From assembly GCA_963819385.1 (NCBI GenBank), contig CAWFVV010000006.1, forward strand, positions 3,224,001 to 3,288,000: DNA of 64,000 nt, in the 5' to 3' direction. Source of the DNA: JAVDCA01 sp963819385 (lineage in GTDB: Bacteria; Pseudomonadota; Alphaproteobacteria; Rhizobiales; Xanthobacteraceae). Within the stretch, counting starts at the first letter, position 1. Every line of letters begins with the position of its first letter. This document shows, piece by piece, positions 8,290 through 16,366 of the stretch. The position numbers were made by a program, and so were the translations under genes. The notes beneath the pieces were generated by a model. It saw only the letters and a program-made list of their open reading frames with translations. It was not told where the DNA came from and searched no databases.

Positions 8290-9028
8290 GGCGGATCCGG
8301 CGTTCGACGAAGCGCAGCAGCGCGTTGACGCCGGCCGCGAAACAGAACAGCACCAGCGTGATCGCCATGATGTCGACGACCGCATGCGTGTCCATGGCGC
8401 GGATCAGCGCGAAGCCGAGGCCCGACGTCGAGGCGAACAGCTCGCCGATCAGCACGCCGAGCAGGGTCAGCGCGACGCCGATGCGAATGCCGGCGAGCAT
8501 CTCGGGCAGCGCCGCCGGCGCCATGATGGTGATGGCGGTGACGGGCGGCGAGAGCCGCAGCACGCGGGCGGTGCGGTGATAGACCGGCGCGACGTTGCGC
8601 ACCGCGTTCATGGTGAAGATCGCGATCGGAAAGATGCCGTGGAGGACGCCGAACGCGATCTTGGCGGAGACGCCGAGGCCGAACAGCAGAAGGATGATCG
8701 GGTAGAGCGTGATCTTCGGGATCGAATAGAGCGTGCCGAGGATCGGATCGGCGACGTCGCCGGCGAAGCGGCGCAGGCCAAGCCACAAGCCGACCGCGAT
8801 GCCGCCGACGATCGAGATGACGCTCGCGATGCCGAACGCGCTCGCGGTCGCGGCGGCGTGGACCCAGAACGCGCGGGTCGCGATGAGCTCGCCGGCCCGC
8901 CTGATCGTCGCCCAGGGCGAGGAGAGCACGTCGGGCCCGACGGCCCAATGCACAAGCTGCCAGAGCGCCAGCAAGCCGGCGAGAAGGAACAGATAGTCGA
9001 GACGGGACGATCTCACGGACGATTTCAT
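8279..9028 (-). CDS. ABC transporter permease, nitrate/sulfonate/taurine type (permease 1)
   Basis: The protein is 249 residues with about six hydrophobic segments. The BPD_transp_1 coupling region (MAPAALPEMLAGIRIGVALTL, about residues 150-170) is typical of SsuC/TauC permeases. It starts at ATG 9028, overlapping the stop of the second permease by 4 bases, and its own end overlaps the ATPase by 11 bases, so the three are one translationally coupled unit. Two different permeases suggest a heterodimeric membrane channel. Confidence 0.9.
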   Translation of the reverse strand: MKSSVRSSRLDYLFLLAGLLALWQLVHWAVGPDVLSSPWATIRRAGELIATRAFWVHAAATASAFGIASVISIVGGIAVGLWLGLRRFAGDVADPILGTLYSIPKITLYPIILLLFGLGVSAKIAFGVLHGIFPIAIFTMNAVRNVAPVYHRTARVLRLSPPVTAITIMAPAALPEMLAGIRIGVALTLLGVLIGELFASTSGLGFALIRAMDTHAVVDIMAITLVLFCFAAGVNALLRFVERRIRHGG

Positions 9029-9750
9029 GGCTGGCCGAAGCGCCGGTGCGAGCGTTTCTCCCAGGTCGACAGCGCGCCATTGACCAGCATGACGCCGACC
9101 AAGAGGAGGAGCAGCATGCCGTACATCGTCCTGTTGTCGAAATTGTCGTACGCATAGGCGATGCGCTTGCCGATGCCCGCCGTTGCCAGGATGAACTCGC
9201 CGGCGACGATGCCGATCACCGAATAGGCGACCGCGAGCTTGATGCCGGTGACGAGGTGCGGCGCCGCGGAGGGGAGGCGGATGAGCATGAGCTGACGCAG
9301 GCCGCCGAGCCGCAGGATCGCGCCGGTCTTGGCGACCGCGGGCGGCACGTGATCGAGCCCGAGCGTGGTGTTCACGATCATGGCGACGACACCGAACATC
9401 GCGCCCATGACGATCAGCGCCGTGCGCCCGACGCCGAACGCGACGATGAGCAGCGGATAGAACACGAAGGTCGGGATGGCGTACCAGGCGGAGAGCAGCG
9501 GCTCGAGCGGCCGACGCAGCCGCGGCAGCGCGTGCAGGCCGGCGCCGATGAAGAAGCCCGCGACGACGGCGAGCAGCGCCGCGGCGGCGACGTTATAGAG
9601 GGTAAAGAAGATATCCGCGTTGTGGCGGCCGCTTTGGAGGATACCCCACAGGGACGCGATCATCTCGCTCGGCGGGATCATGGTGGCGCGGTTGATGATG
9701 CCGAGGCGGCAGAGGAGCTCCAGTGCAGCGAATACCGCGACAACCAGCAA
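9025..9750 (-). CDS. ABC transporter permease, nitrate/sulfonate/taurine type (permease 2)
   Basis: The protein is at least 241 residues with about six membrane segments and the coupling motif LPSAAPHLVTGIKLAVAYSV. The first usable start in frame is a TTG at 9750 with no clear Shine-Dalgarno. That leaves almost no basic residues before the first membrane helix (LLVVAVFAALELLCRLG). In-frame sequence continues upstream for about 8 codons (KVGIVR) to a stop, and an ATG at 9800 lies in another frame. A one-base deletion between about 9765 and 9790 would join them. I consider the true start unresolved. It follows the binding-protein gene after a 204-base gap. Confidence 0.78.
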   Translation of the reverse strand: MLVVAVFAALELLCRLGIINRATMIPPSEMIASLWGILQSGRHNADIFFTLYNVAAAALLAVVAGFFIGAGLHALPRLRRPLEPLLSAWYAIPTFVFYPLLIVAFGVGRTALIVMGAMFGVVAMIVNTTLGLDHVPPAVAKTGAILRLGGLRQLMLIRLPSAAPHLVTGIKLAVAYSVIGIVAGEFILATAGIGKRIAYAYDNFDNRTMYGMLLLLLVGVMLVNGALSTWEKRSHRRFGQP

Positions 9751-9798
9751 CGTGCGGACAATACCGACTTTCGATCACAGTGCGACCTCAGCGCGATC

Positions 9799-9831
9799 AT
9801 GACCGGGCTTGCTCCCGGCCATCCGGGGAGG
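9799..9831. repeat. Short palindromic repeat, family E fragment
   Basis: CATGACCGGGCTTGCTCCCGGCCATCC forms a hairpin (GACCGGG / CCCGGCC type arms). It matches one arm of the compound element at 20354-20444 and the fragment at 37541-37574. It lies between the importer's binding protein and second permease, so it would fold within the polycistronic mRNA, where such hairpins often set relative expression. Confidence 0.55.
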
Positions 9832-9954
9832 CGGTTGCGGTGCGTCGTGCGATATGGCACCGCGGTGCCCGATCGAACCACCCCCCACCCAACCCTACGC
9901 CCGGGGGAGGACGCAGATGCGTTGCCCGCCATACGTCGTCCTATAACGTCATGT

Positions 9955-10929
9955 CTAGAAAGGCTTCTGCAGATCCTTGGGCAGATATTGCTGATCGATC
10001 GCGGCCTTCCAGTCGACCGGTCCCTGCGCATCGCCGATCAGCTGCAGGCCCTCGGACATCTTCGCCAGTGCCTCCTGGTCGAACCCGCCGTGCGACCATT
10101 CGCCCTTGTAGCCAAAGTATTTCGGGAAATAGGTCGCGACCTCCTCGGGCTTCTGCTGCCACACCTTGGCGTAGATCGCGATCGCCTCGTCGTGGTGCGC
10201 GTAGATGTAGTCGACGCCCTTGCGGTGGATCGCGATCAGCTTGCGCACCGTGTCGGGATGCTCGGTGGCGAACTTGCGCGTCGTCACGCCGACGAGCCAG
10301 GTCATGCGCGGGATGAGATCGGCGAAGTGGAAGATCACGCGATACTTGTCGGGCTTGAGCGTGAGGATCGGATCGATCAGCGGCGCCGCATCGATGCCGC
10401 CGGTGTCGAGCAGCGTGAGCCCGCCGCCGAAGCCGCCGGTCGCGACCGGCTCGACCTGGTCGAGCATGCCGGCCTGCTTGAGGGCGAGGCGCAGCAGCAG
10501 CTCGCTTGTCGACTTCGGGCCGGTGAAGCCGGCCTTGCGGCCTTTCAGGTCCGCGACGGTGCGGACGTTGCCCTTCGGATTGGCGACGAGCGCGATTTCG
10601 CCGATGTGGTCGCTCGCGGTGTTGACGATCACGATGTCGAGTCCCGCGCGCTGGGCCGCGAGTGCCGCCGAGGTCGCGACCTCGCCATAGGGCAGATCGC
10701 TCGCCATCATGTTGCGCAGCGTGGTGCCGCCGCCCTCGCCCGAGATGATGTGGTCGACGTTGACGCCTTCGGCCGCGAAGTAGCCCTTCTCCATCGCGAC
10801 CGCCCAAGGCAGCGTCGCGGTCACGCGCCCGTACTGGCTGACCGCCATGTCGGCCGCGGAGGCGGCGTGGGAGCAGCACAGCGCCAGTGCGGCGAATACG
10901 ATCGAAAGGCCCCATTGGCCACGCTGCAT
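9955..10929 (-). CDS. ABC transporter substrate-binding protein (NMT1/SsuA-like)
   Basis: The protein is 324 residues and probably the periplasmic receptor of this importer. A Sec signal peptide covers roughly residues 1-25 (cleavage near ASA-ADM). The fold features of the NMT1/SsuA-like group are present: VAMEKGYFAAEGVNVDHI, the DLPYGE loop and LKGRKAGFTGPKS. The ATG at 10929 is preferred over upstream in-frame codons because GGAGGAG lies 5-6 bases before it. It is the promoter-proximal gene of the operon leading to the MetE-like enzyme. Ligands of this group include sulfonates, nitrate, pyrimidines and others, so none can be assigned. Confidence 0.88.
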   Translation of the reverse strand: MQRGQWGLSIVFAALALCCSHAASAADMAVSQYGRVTATLPWAVAMEKGYFAAEGVNVDHIISGEGGGTTLRNMMASDLPYGEVATSAALAAQRAGLDIVIVNTASDHIGEIALVANPKGNVRTVADLKGRKAGFTGPKSTSELLLRLALKQAGMLDQVEPVATGGFGGGLTLLDTGGIDAAPLIDPILTLKPDKYRVIFHFADLIPRMTWLVGVTTRKFATEHPDTVRKLIAIHRKGVDYIYAHHDEAIAIYAKVWQQKPEEVATYFPKYFGYKGEWSHGGFDQEALAKMSEGLQLIGDAQGPVDWKAAIDQQYLPKDLQKPF

Positions 10930-11069
10930 CGGCTCCTCCCCTGATTTGCGCGCGAGTATGTCATGCGCCGCCAGGGTGCGAAACCCGACGGCCACTTCGC
11001 GTTTCGCCGCAGGTTGGGAGTGGGCCCACAAGAGCTGATTTCGATGCGCTGAGCTCGCCAGAACTGATG

Positions 11070-11176
11070 CGGCCCTCTCCCCCGCTTGCGGGGGAGAGGG
11101 GAAGAGGGGGAAGCCGCGCGCGCATGAGCAAGCGGCTTCCCCCTCCCTACCCTCCCCCGCAAGCGGGGGAGGGGGC
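11070..11176. repeat. Compound hairpin repeat
   Basis: Three palindromes lie in a row. CCCTCTCCCCCGC / GCGGGGGAGAGGG is at about 11072-11100. Outer arms AGGGGGAAGCCGC / GCGGCTTCCCCCT surround an 18-base centre. A second CCCTCCCCCGC / GCGGGGGAGGG lies at about 11150-11173. The element fills the core of the 300-base gap between the importer operon promoter side and nth (10930-11229). The remaining bases there show no gene. Confidence 0.7.
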
Positions 11177-11229
11177 AGGCGCAGAGTGTGTGGCATGAAG
11201 GCGTGAGGCGTTCGGGCCGGATATGCGAG

Positions 11230-12006
11230 CTAGGCTTGCACCGTCTTCTCGGGCCAGCGGCAGAGATCGTTGATGATGCACTTCTCGCACTGCGGCTTGC
11301 GCGCGACGCAGGTGTAGCGGCCGTGCAGGATGAGCCAGTGGTGGGCGTGCAGCTTGTACGCATCCGGCACCACGCGCTCGAGATTCGTCTCCACCTCGAA
11401 CGGATTCTTGCCGGGCGCGATGCCGGTGCGGTTGCCGACGCGGAAGATGTGGGTGTCGACCGCGATGGTCGGCTGGCCGAACGCGATGTTGAGCACGACG
11501 TTCGCGGTCTTGCGGCCGACGCCGGGGAGCTCTTCGAGCGCCTCGCGCAGCGGCGGCACCATGCCGCCATGCTCGGCGATCAGCTTCTCGGAGAGCGCGA
11601 TGACGTTGCGCGCCTTGGTGCGGAAGAGGCCGATGGTCTTGATGAGGTCGCGCACCTTCGCCTCGCCGAGCGCGACCATCTTCTCGGGCGTGTCGGCGGC
11701 CGCGAACAGCGCAGGCGTCGCCTTGTTGACGCCGGCGTCGGTCGCCTGGGCGGAGAGCACGACCGCGACCAGCAGCGTGTAGGGGTTGATGTGCTGCAGC
11801 TCGCCGCGCGGCTCCGGATCGGCCTTGTGGAAGCGGCGAAAGACCTCGGTGATCTGGGCCGGGGTCCATGGTTTCGGCTCGGTCTTCGATTTCAGTTTTG
11901 ATGCCGGCTTCGGCATTGGCTTCGATACCGGCTTGGGTATCGCCGCGCGCTTGGCGGTTTTTGCCGGCTGGGGCGTTGGCTTCTTCGGGGTGGTCCTGCG
12001 GGCCAT
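11230..12006 (-). CDS. nth: Endonuclease III (DNA glycosylase/AP lyase)
   Basis: This base-excision repair enzyme removes oxidised pyrimidines and cleaves AP sites. The helix-hairpin-helix LPGVGRKTANVV carries catalytic Lys 166, the catalytic Asp is 184 (VDTHIFRV), and the 4Fe-4S ligands are Cys 233, 240, 243 and 249 with the classic C-x6-C-x2-C-x5-C spacing. At 258 residues it is longer than the usual 210-215 because of an N-terminal stretch of about 46 residues rich in Lys, Pro and Ala. The ATG at 12006 keeps that extension; the upstream in-frame sequence overlaps the divergent gene. Its start is only 22 bases from that of the DUF2244 gene, so their promoters overlap. Confidence 0.96.
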   Translation of the reverse strand: MARRTTPKKPTPQPAKTAKRAAIPKPVSKPMPKPASKLKSKTEPKPWTPAQITEVFRRFHKADPEPRGELQHINPYTLLVAVVLSAQATDAGVNKATPALFAAADTPEKMVALGEAKVRDLIKTIGLFRTKARNVIALSEKLIAEHGGMVPPLREALEELPGVGRKTANVVLNIAFGQPTIAVDTHIFRVGNRTGIAPGKNPFEVETNLERVVPDAYKLHAHHWLILHGRYTCVARKPQCEKCIINDLCRWPEKTVQA

Positions 12007-12028
12007 GGAACCCGTATAGTGAGACAGC

Positions 12029-12550
12029 ATGATTTCAGGCAATGGCCAAAATCGGGAAGCCGCGCCGGAACCCACGCTATTTTCCGCGATCATCACCCCG
12101 CATCGCTCCCTGAGCGGGACGGGCTTCCTGATTCTCATGGCCGCGCTAGGCCTGGTGAGCTTCGCGGCCGGCATGGTGTTCCTGCTGCTCGGCGCCTGGC
12201 CGGTGTTCGGCTTCTTCGGGCTCGACGTGCTGCTGATCTACTGGGCGTTCCGCCTGAACTATCGCGCCGCGCGCGCCTACGAGGAGGTGATGGTCACGCC
12301 CTCCGAGCTGCGGGTGCGCAAGGTCAGCCACCGCGGCAAAGTGGCCGAGTGGTCGCTCAATCCCTTGTGGGTGCGGCTCGACCGCGATAGCCACGAGGAA
12401 TTCGGTATCGAGCGGCTGTTCCTGGTGTCGCGCGGCCGCAAGCTGCCGATCGCCGGGTGCCTGAGCCCGCCCGAGAAGGAGAGCTTCGCGGCAGCGCTCG
12501 GTGCCGCCATCGGCGAGGCCAAGCGCGGGCCGACCCGGACCGTGTTCTGA
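12029..12550 (+). CDS. DUF2244 domain-containing membrane protein
   Basis: The protein is 173 residues. It has ITPHRSLSGTGF at residues 22-33, followed by two membrane segments (about 34-56 and 60-75) and a soluble C-terminal half with VSRGRKLPIAGCLSPPEKESFA. This layout is that of DUF2244, a family common in alphaproteobacteria with no established role. It is divergent from nth, an arrangement frequent in the order. The function is unknown. Confidence 0.88.
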   Translation: MISGNGQNREAAPEPTLFSAIITPHRSLSGTGFLILMAALGLVSFAAGMVFLLLGAWPVFGFFGLDVLLIYWAFRLNYRAARAYEEVMVTPSELRVRKVSHRGKVAEWSLNPLWVRLDRDSHEEFGIERLFLVSRGRKLPIAGCLSPPEKESFAAALGAAIGEAKRGPTRTVF

Positions 12551-12665
12551 CGGTATGGCGACACCCTCACGCATATGTGCGAAGAGTTGTGCAGGCGCCG
12601 TTCTGGCGCTGGTGTAAAGACGACGCCACGTTCGTGGCCCCACTATCGCACCAAGGGAGACCTCC

Positions 12666-13406
12666 ATGCCGTCGTCGCCGCACACCAACAGGATGCGCTG
12701 GCCGATCGCCTCGGCCGCCCTGCTGCTGCTGCTCGGCCTTGCGGGGACCCTGTCGTGGCCGGCACGCACCGCCGAAAACGCCACGGCAGTGCCGGCCGCA
12801 ACGCTTGATCCGCCGGCGACCGCGACATCCGAGACCGCGGTGCTGGCCGGCGGCTGCTTCTGGGGCGTGCAGGCGGTGTTCCAGCACGTGAAGGGCGTGA
12901 CCCAGGTCCTGTCCGGCTACTCGGGCGGCGCCAAGGACACGGCCCAATACGAGGTCGTGAGCTCCGGCACCACGGGCCATGCCGAATCGGTGCAGATCAA
13001 GTTCGATCCGCAGCAGATCTCGTACGGCCGCATCCTGCAGATCTATTTCTCGGTGGCGCACGACCCGACCGAGCTCAACCGGCAGGGTCCGGACGTCGGC
13101 ACGCAGTATCGCTCGGCGATCTTCTTCGCGGACGAGGCGCAGCAGAAGGTCGCGCAGGCTTATATCGCTCAGCTCGACAAGGCGGGCACGTTCAAGAAGC
13201 CGATCGTGACCAAGCTCACGAAGCTCGACGCGTTCTACCCGGCCGAGGCCTATCACCAGGACTACGCGACGCTGCACCCGGACAATCCGTACATCTATTA
13301 CAACGACACGCCCAAGGTCGAAAACCTCAAGCGCCTGTTCCCGAGCGTCTATCTCGAGGAGCCCGTGCTGGTCCGCGCCGCCGGCCGCTTCCGGCGTCAT
13401 TCGTAA
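12666..13406 (+). CDS. msrA: Peptide-methionine (S)-S-oxide reductase, exported
   Basis: This enzyme repairs oxidised methionine. The catalytic motif GCFWG is present (Cys 64), followed by GVTQVLSGYSGG, the central TGHAESVQ and YHQDY. The protein is 246 residues because of an N-terminal hydrophobic segment (residues 11-30: RWPIASAALLLLLGLAGTLS), so it is probably periplasmic or membrane-anchored rather than cytosolic. GGGAGA lies 6 bases before the ATG at 12666. Its stop abuts the stop of the convergent deacetylase-like gene (13406/13407) with no bases between. No msrB is adjacent. Confidence 0.94.
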   Translation: MPSSPHTNRMRWPIASAALLLLLGLAGTLSWPARTAENATAVPAATLDPPATATSETAVLAGGCFWGVQAVFQHVKGVTQVLSGYSGGAKDTAQYEVVSSGTTGHAESVQIKFDPQQISYGRILQIYFSVAHDPTELNRQGPDVGTQYRSAIFFADEAQQKVAQAYIAQLDKAGTFKKPIVTKLTKLDAFYPAEAYHQDYATLHPDNPYIYYNDTPKVENLKRLFPSVYLEEPVLVRAAGRFRRHS

Positions 13407-14462
13407 TCAAGGCACCAGTTGCGCCGCCATCGTCGGCTCGGGCGCATGCGGAAAATCGCCGCGCTGAAAGGCCGAGAGCGTCTCGGGCGTCTGCTGGTCC
13501 ATGAAATCGGCGAGCTCGCTGTAGGTCGCGCACTTGACCTCCGGCAGGCCGCAGACGCGGCGGGCGAACTCCTTGAGCGCCTCGTTGTAGACGCCGCCCT
13601 GGTAGGCCTCGAAGTGATGGCCGATGTTGAGCGGCGCGCGGTTGCCGGTGTAATTCGTGCGGAAGTAATCCAGATAGGTCGCGAGCATCTGCTCCTTGAA
13701 GAGCGCGGCGCGGCGCGGATCGGCAACGCCGTGCGACTGGGCGACGATGAAATTGTAGTCCATCGACAGCGTGTTGCGGCCGAGGCCGTGGATCTTGAGC
13801 GTCACCAGGTTGAAGCGCCACAGCCCGTCGCGCTTCTGCGGCCACTGGTCCGGATAGCTGATGCCGCTGGTGTCGTAGCGGAAGCCATCGCGCCGCAGCG
13901 CCTCGTAGAGGCCTGATCCCACCGCCAGATAGGGCGCGCGAAAGCCGACGACCTTGGCGAACGGCACGTCGAGCTTGCTCGCGGCGGCACGCGCCTTGGC
14001 GTCGGCGTTGGCGAAGATGTCGCGATAGGACGCGAACTCCTGCCCCCACTGCGCCGCCGACCAGCGCCCGCCGTTGAAATGGCCGACCGCGTGCGACGCG
14101 ATCTCATGGCCCTTGGCGTAGAGCGCGTTGATATAGTCGACACGCCTGTGCACGTCCTCGGCGGAGCCGCCGAAATTGATCGGCGAATAGCCGCGCCGCT
14201 GGCCCGGACCCTGGTAGACGGCGCGGTCGGCGTCCTCGATGTAATTGATGCCGCTGACGAAGAACGTGAACCGCACGCGCTTGCCGGCGCGGTCCATCTC
14301 GGCGGAGAAATCGGTCAGGTCCTGCCAGCGCATCAACTCGGTGCAGTTGTCGAACGCCAGCATCACGAACTGCGGCGGCCGCGCCATCTCGGCGCCCTGA
14401 ACCTGCACGGCCGACAGCGCCATGCCGGCGCCGAGCACAGCAAAGAGTCCCCGTAACCTCAT
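13407..14462 (-). CDS. Polysaccharide deacetylase (NodB/CE4-like) family protein, secreted
   Basis: The protein is 351 residues with a signal peptide ending near VQGAE. CE4-like motifs appear in order: LAFDN near residue 36 (normally TFDD), SHAVGH near 118 (the metal-binding H-x3-H) and FRAPYL near 170. The second Asp of motif 1 is replaced by Asn in this reading, so the enzyme may be a divergent subgroup or have altered metal binding. The family removes N- or O-acetyl groups from glycans in the envelope. The 3' end touches that of msrA. Confidence 0.8.
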   Translation of the reverse strand: MRLRGLFAVLGAGMALSAVQVQGAEMARPPQFVMLAFDNCTELMRWQDLTDFSAEMDRAGKRVRFTFFVSGINYIEDADRAVYQGPGQRRGYSPINFGGSAEDVHRRVDYINALYAKGHEIASHAVGHFNGGRWSAAQWGQEFASYRDIFANADAKARAAASKLDVPFAKVVGFRAPYLAVGSGLYEALRRDGFRYDTSGISYPDQWPQKRDGLWRFNLVTLKIHGLGRNTLSMDYNFIVAQSHGVADPRRAALFKEQMLATYLDYFRTNYTGNRAPLNIGHHFEAYQGGVYNEALKEFARRVCGLPEVKCATYSELADFMDQQTPETLSAFQRGDFPHAPEPTMAAQLVP

Positions 14463-14598
14463 AGTTCCCCAAGCTCCGCGCTTGTCCCTATCGCGAGCCT
14501 AACGCGGCAGTCCGGTCGGCGCGAGCCCGGATTGACGCTGCGGCACCGATCCACCACAAGACGGTTAATCGCAGCGAGGGAAAGTCAGGAAGGTCCAC

Positions 14599-16140
14599 AT
14601 GCAGCAGCGTCGTCCCGTGATGCTGGTGGTGCTCGACGGCTTCGGCTGGCGCGACGAGGAGGCCGACAACGCGGTGCGGCTTGCCCGCACGCCGACGTTC
14701 AATCGCCTGTGGTCGAGCTGCCCGCATGCTTTGCTGCGCACCTCGGGCGAGGACGTCGGGCTGCCGCACGGCCAGATGGGCAATTCCGAGGTCGGGCACC
14801 TCAACATCGGCGCCGGCCGCGTCGTCAAGCAGACGCTGCAGCGCATCACCGACGCGATCGCGGACCATGAGATCGATCAGGCGCCGGCCTTCCGGGACTT
14901 CATCGAGCGCCTGCGGAAGAGCCGCGGCACCTGCCACCTGATGGGCCTCGTCTCGCCCGGCGGCGTGCACTCGCACCAGGACCACGCGGCGGCGCTCGCG
15001 CGTCTCCTTAGCGACGCCAATATCCCGACACTCGTGCATGCCTTCACGGACGGCCGCGATACGCCGCCGCGCTCGGCCGGCGACGACATCAAGCGGCTCG
15101 CGGCCGCGCTGCCGCCGGCGGTGAAGATCGCGACCGTGAGCGGCCGCTACTATGCGATGGACCGCGACAAGCGCTGGGAGCGCGTCGGCAAGGCCTATCA
15201 GGCGATCGTCGCGGCCGATGCGCCGCGCTTCGCGACCGCGGAGGCCGTGGTCGCGGATTCCTACGCGAAGGACAAGAGCGACGAGTTCGTCGTGCCGGCC
15301 GCGGTCGGCGACTATCAGGGCATGCGCGACGGCGACGGCGTGCTGTGCTTCAACTTCCGCGCCGACCGGGTGCGCGAGATCCTGCTGGCGCTGCTCGATC
15401 CGAAGTTCGCGGGCTTCGCGCGCGCGCGCACCGTCAAGATCGCGGCCGCGATCGGCATGACACCCTACAGCGAAGAGCTCGAGGCGCTGATGCAGGCAAT
15501 TTTCGCGCACGAGGACCTGGCGCATGTCCTGGGCGAGGTCGTCGCCGATGCGGGCCGCACGCAGCTGCGCATGGCCGAGACCGAGAAATATCCGCACGTC
15601 ACGTATTTCCTCAACGGCGGCCGCGAGGAGCCCTATCGGGGCGAGGATCGCATCATGGTGCCGTCGCCGAAGGTGGCGACTTACGATCTGCAGCCCGAGA
15701 TGTCGGCGCCGGAGCTGACCGACAAGGCGGTCGCGGCGATCGGTTCGGGCAAGTACGACCTGATCGTGCTCAACTACGCCAATCCCGACATGGTCGGCCA
15801 CACCGGCAGCCTGCCGGCCGCCATCAAGGCGGTCGAAACGGTCGACACCGGCCTCGGCCGCATCGCCGACGCGATCGCCAAGGCGGGCGGCGCGCTGCTC
15901 GTCACGGCCGATCACGGCAATTGCGAAATGATGCGCGATCCGGTCACGGGCGGGCCGCATACGTCGCACACGACAGGCCCGGTGCCGATCCTGGCGACGG
16001 GCGGCGGCGACAGCGCGACGCTGCATGACGGCCGCCTCGCCGACATCGCGCCGACGCTGCTCGAGCTGATGGGTTTGCCGAAGCCGAAAGAGATGACGGG
16101 CGGATCGTTGCTGCGGAAAATCGCACCGGCGCGCGGCTGA
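14599..16140 (+). CDS. gpmI: 2,3-bisphosphoglycerate-independent phosphoglycerate mutase
   Basis: This glycolytic enzyme interconverts 3- and 2-phosphoglycerate through a phosphoserine. It is 513 residues, the family norm. It shows the metal site at the N-terminus (VLDGFGWRD, Asp 13), the nucleophile Ser 63 in GQMGNSEVGHLNIGAGR, the substrate loop AFTDGRDTPP, the SGRYYAMDRDKRWER segment and the C-terminal metal ligands TADHGNCE and PHTSHT. The ATG at 14599 starts directly at the conserved domain. No neighbour is functionally linked. Confidence 0.97.
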   Translation: MQQRRPVMLVVLDGFGWRDEEADNAVRLARTPTFNRLWSSCPHALLRTSGEDVGLPHGQMGNSEVGHLNIGAGRVVKQTLQRITDAIADHEIDQAPAFRDFIERLRKSRGTCHLMGLVSPGGVHSHQDHAAALARLLSDANIPTLVHAFTDGRDTPPRSAGDDIKRLAAALPPAVKIATVSGRYYAMDRDKRWERVGKAYQAIVAADAPRFATAEAVVADSYAKDKSDEFVVPAAVGDYQGMRDGDGVLCFNFRADRVREILLALLDPKFAGFARARTVKIAAAIGMTPYSEELEALMQAIFAHEDLAHVLGEVVADAGRTQLRMAETEKYPHVTYFLNGGREEPYRGEDRIMVPSPKVATYDLQPEMSAPELTDKAVAAIGSGKYDLIVLNYANPDMVGHTGSLPAAIKAVETVDTGLGRIADAIAKAGGALLVTADHGNCEMMRDPVTGGPHTSHTTGPVPILATGGGDSATLHDGRLADIAPTLLELMGLPKPKEMTGGSLLRKIAPARG

Positions 16141-16366
16141 CGTTCGCGCATCACGCGGCCCGCGCCATTCCTGGACTACCCGTCGGACGAGAATTGCGAT
16201 AGCGTCGCGCACAGAGCCGCCAGCGGCGCCTGCCGACGCGCCGCGAGTTCAAAGGCGGCGACGATGCCCTCGGCGGGCCGGGCCTTTTTGGAAATCGACA
16301 TCGGTTCTCGACCGCCTTCCGCGCCGCGGAGGGCGCCTTGCGCTTGTTCCGGCGAAGGAGGACGTG

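Noticed and set aside
16176..16301. A 41-codon frame (MSISKKARPAEGIV...) on the minus strand upstream of the second Bug gene
   Set aside because: The composition is protein-like, but it has no clear ribosome site, no recognisable family and lies in a likely promoter region; too weak to call, possibly a remnant.
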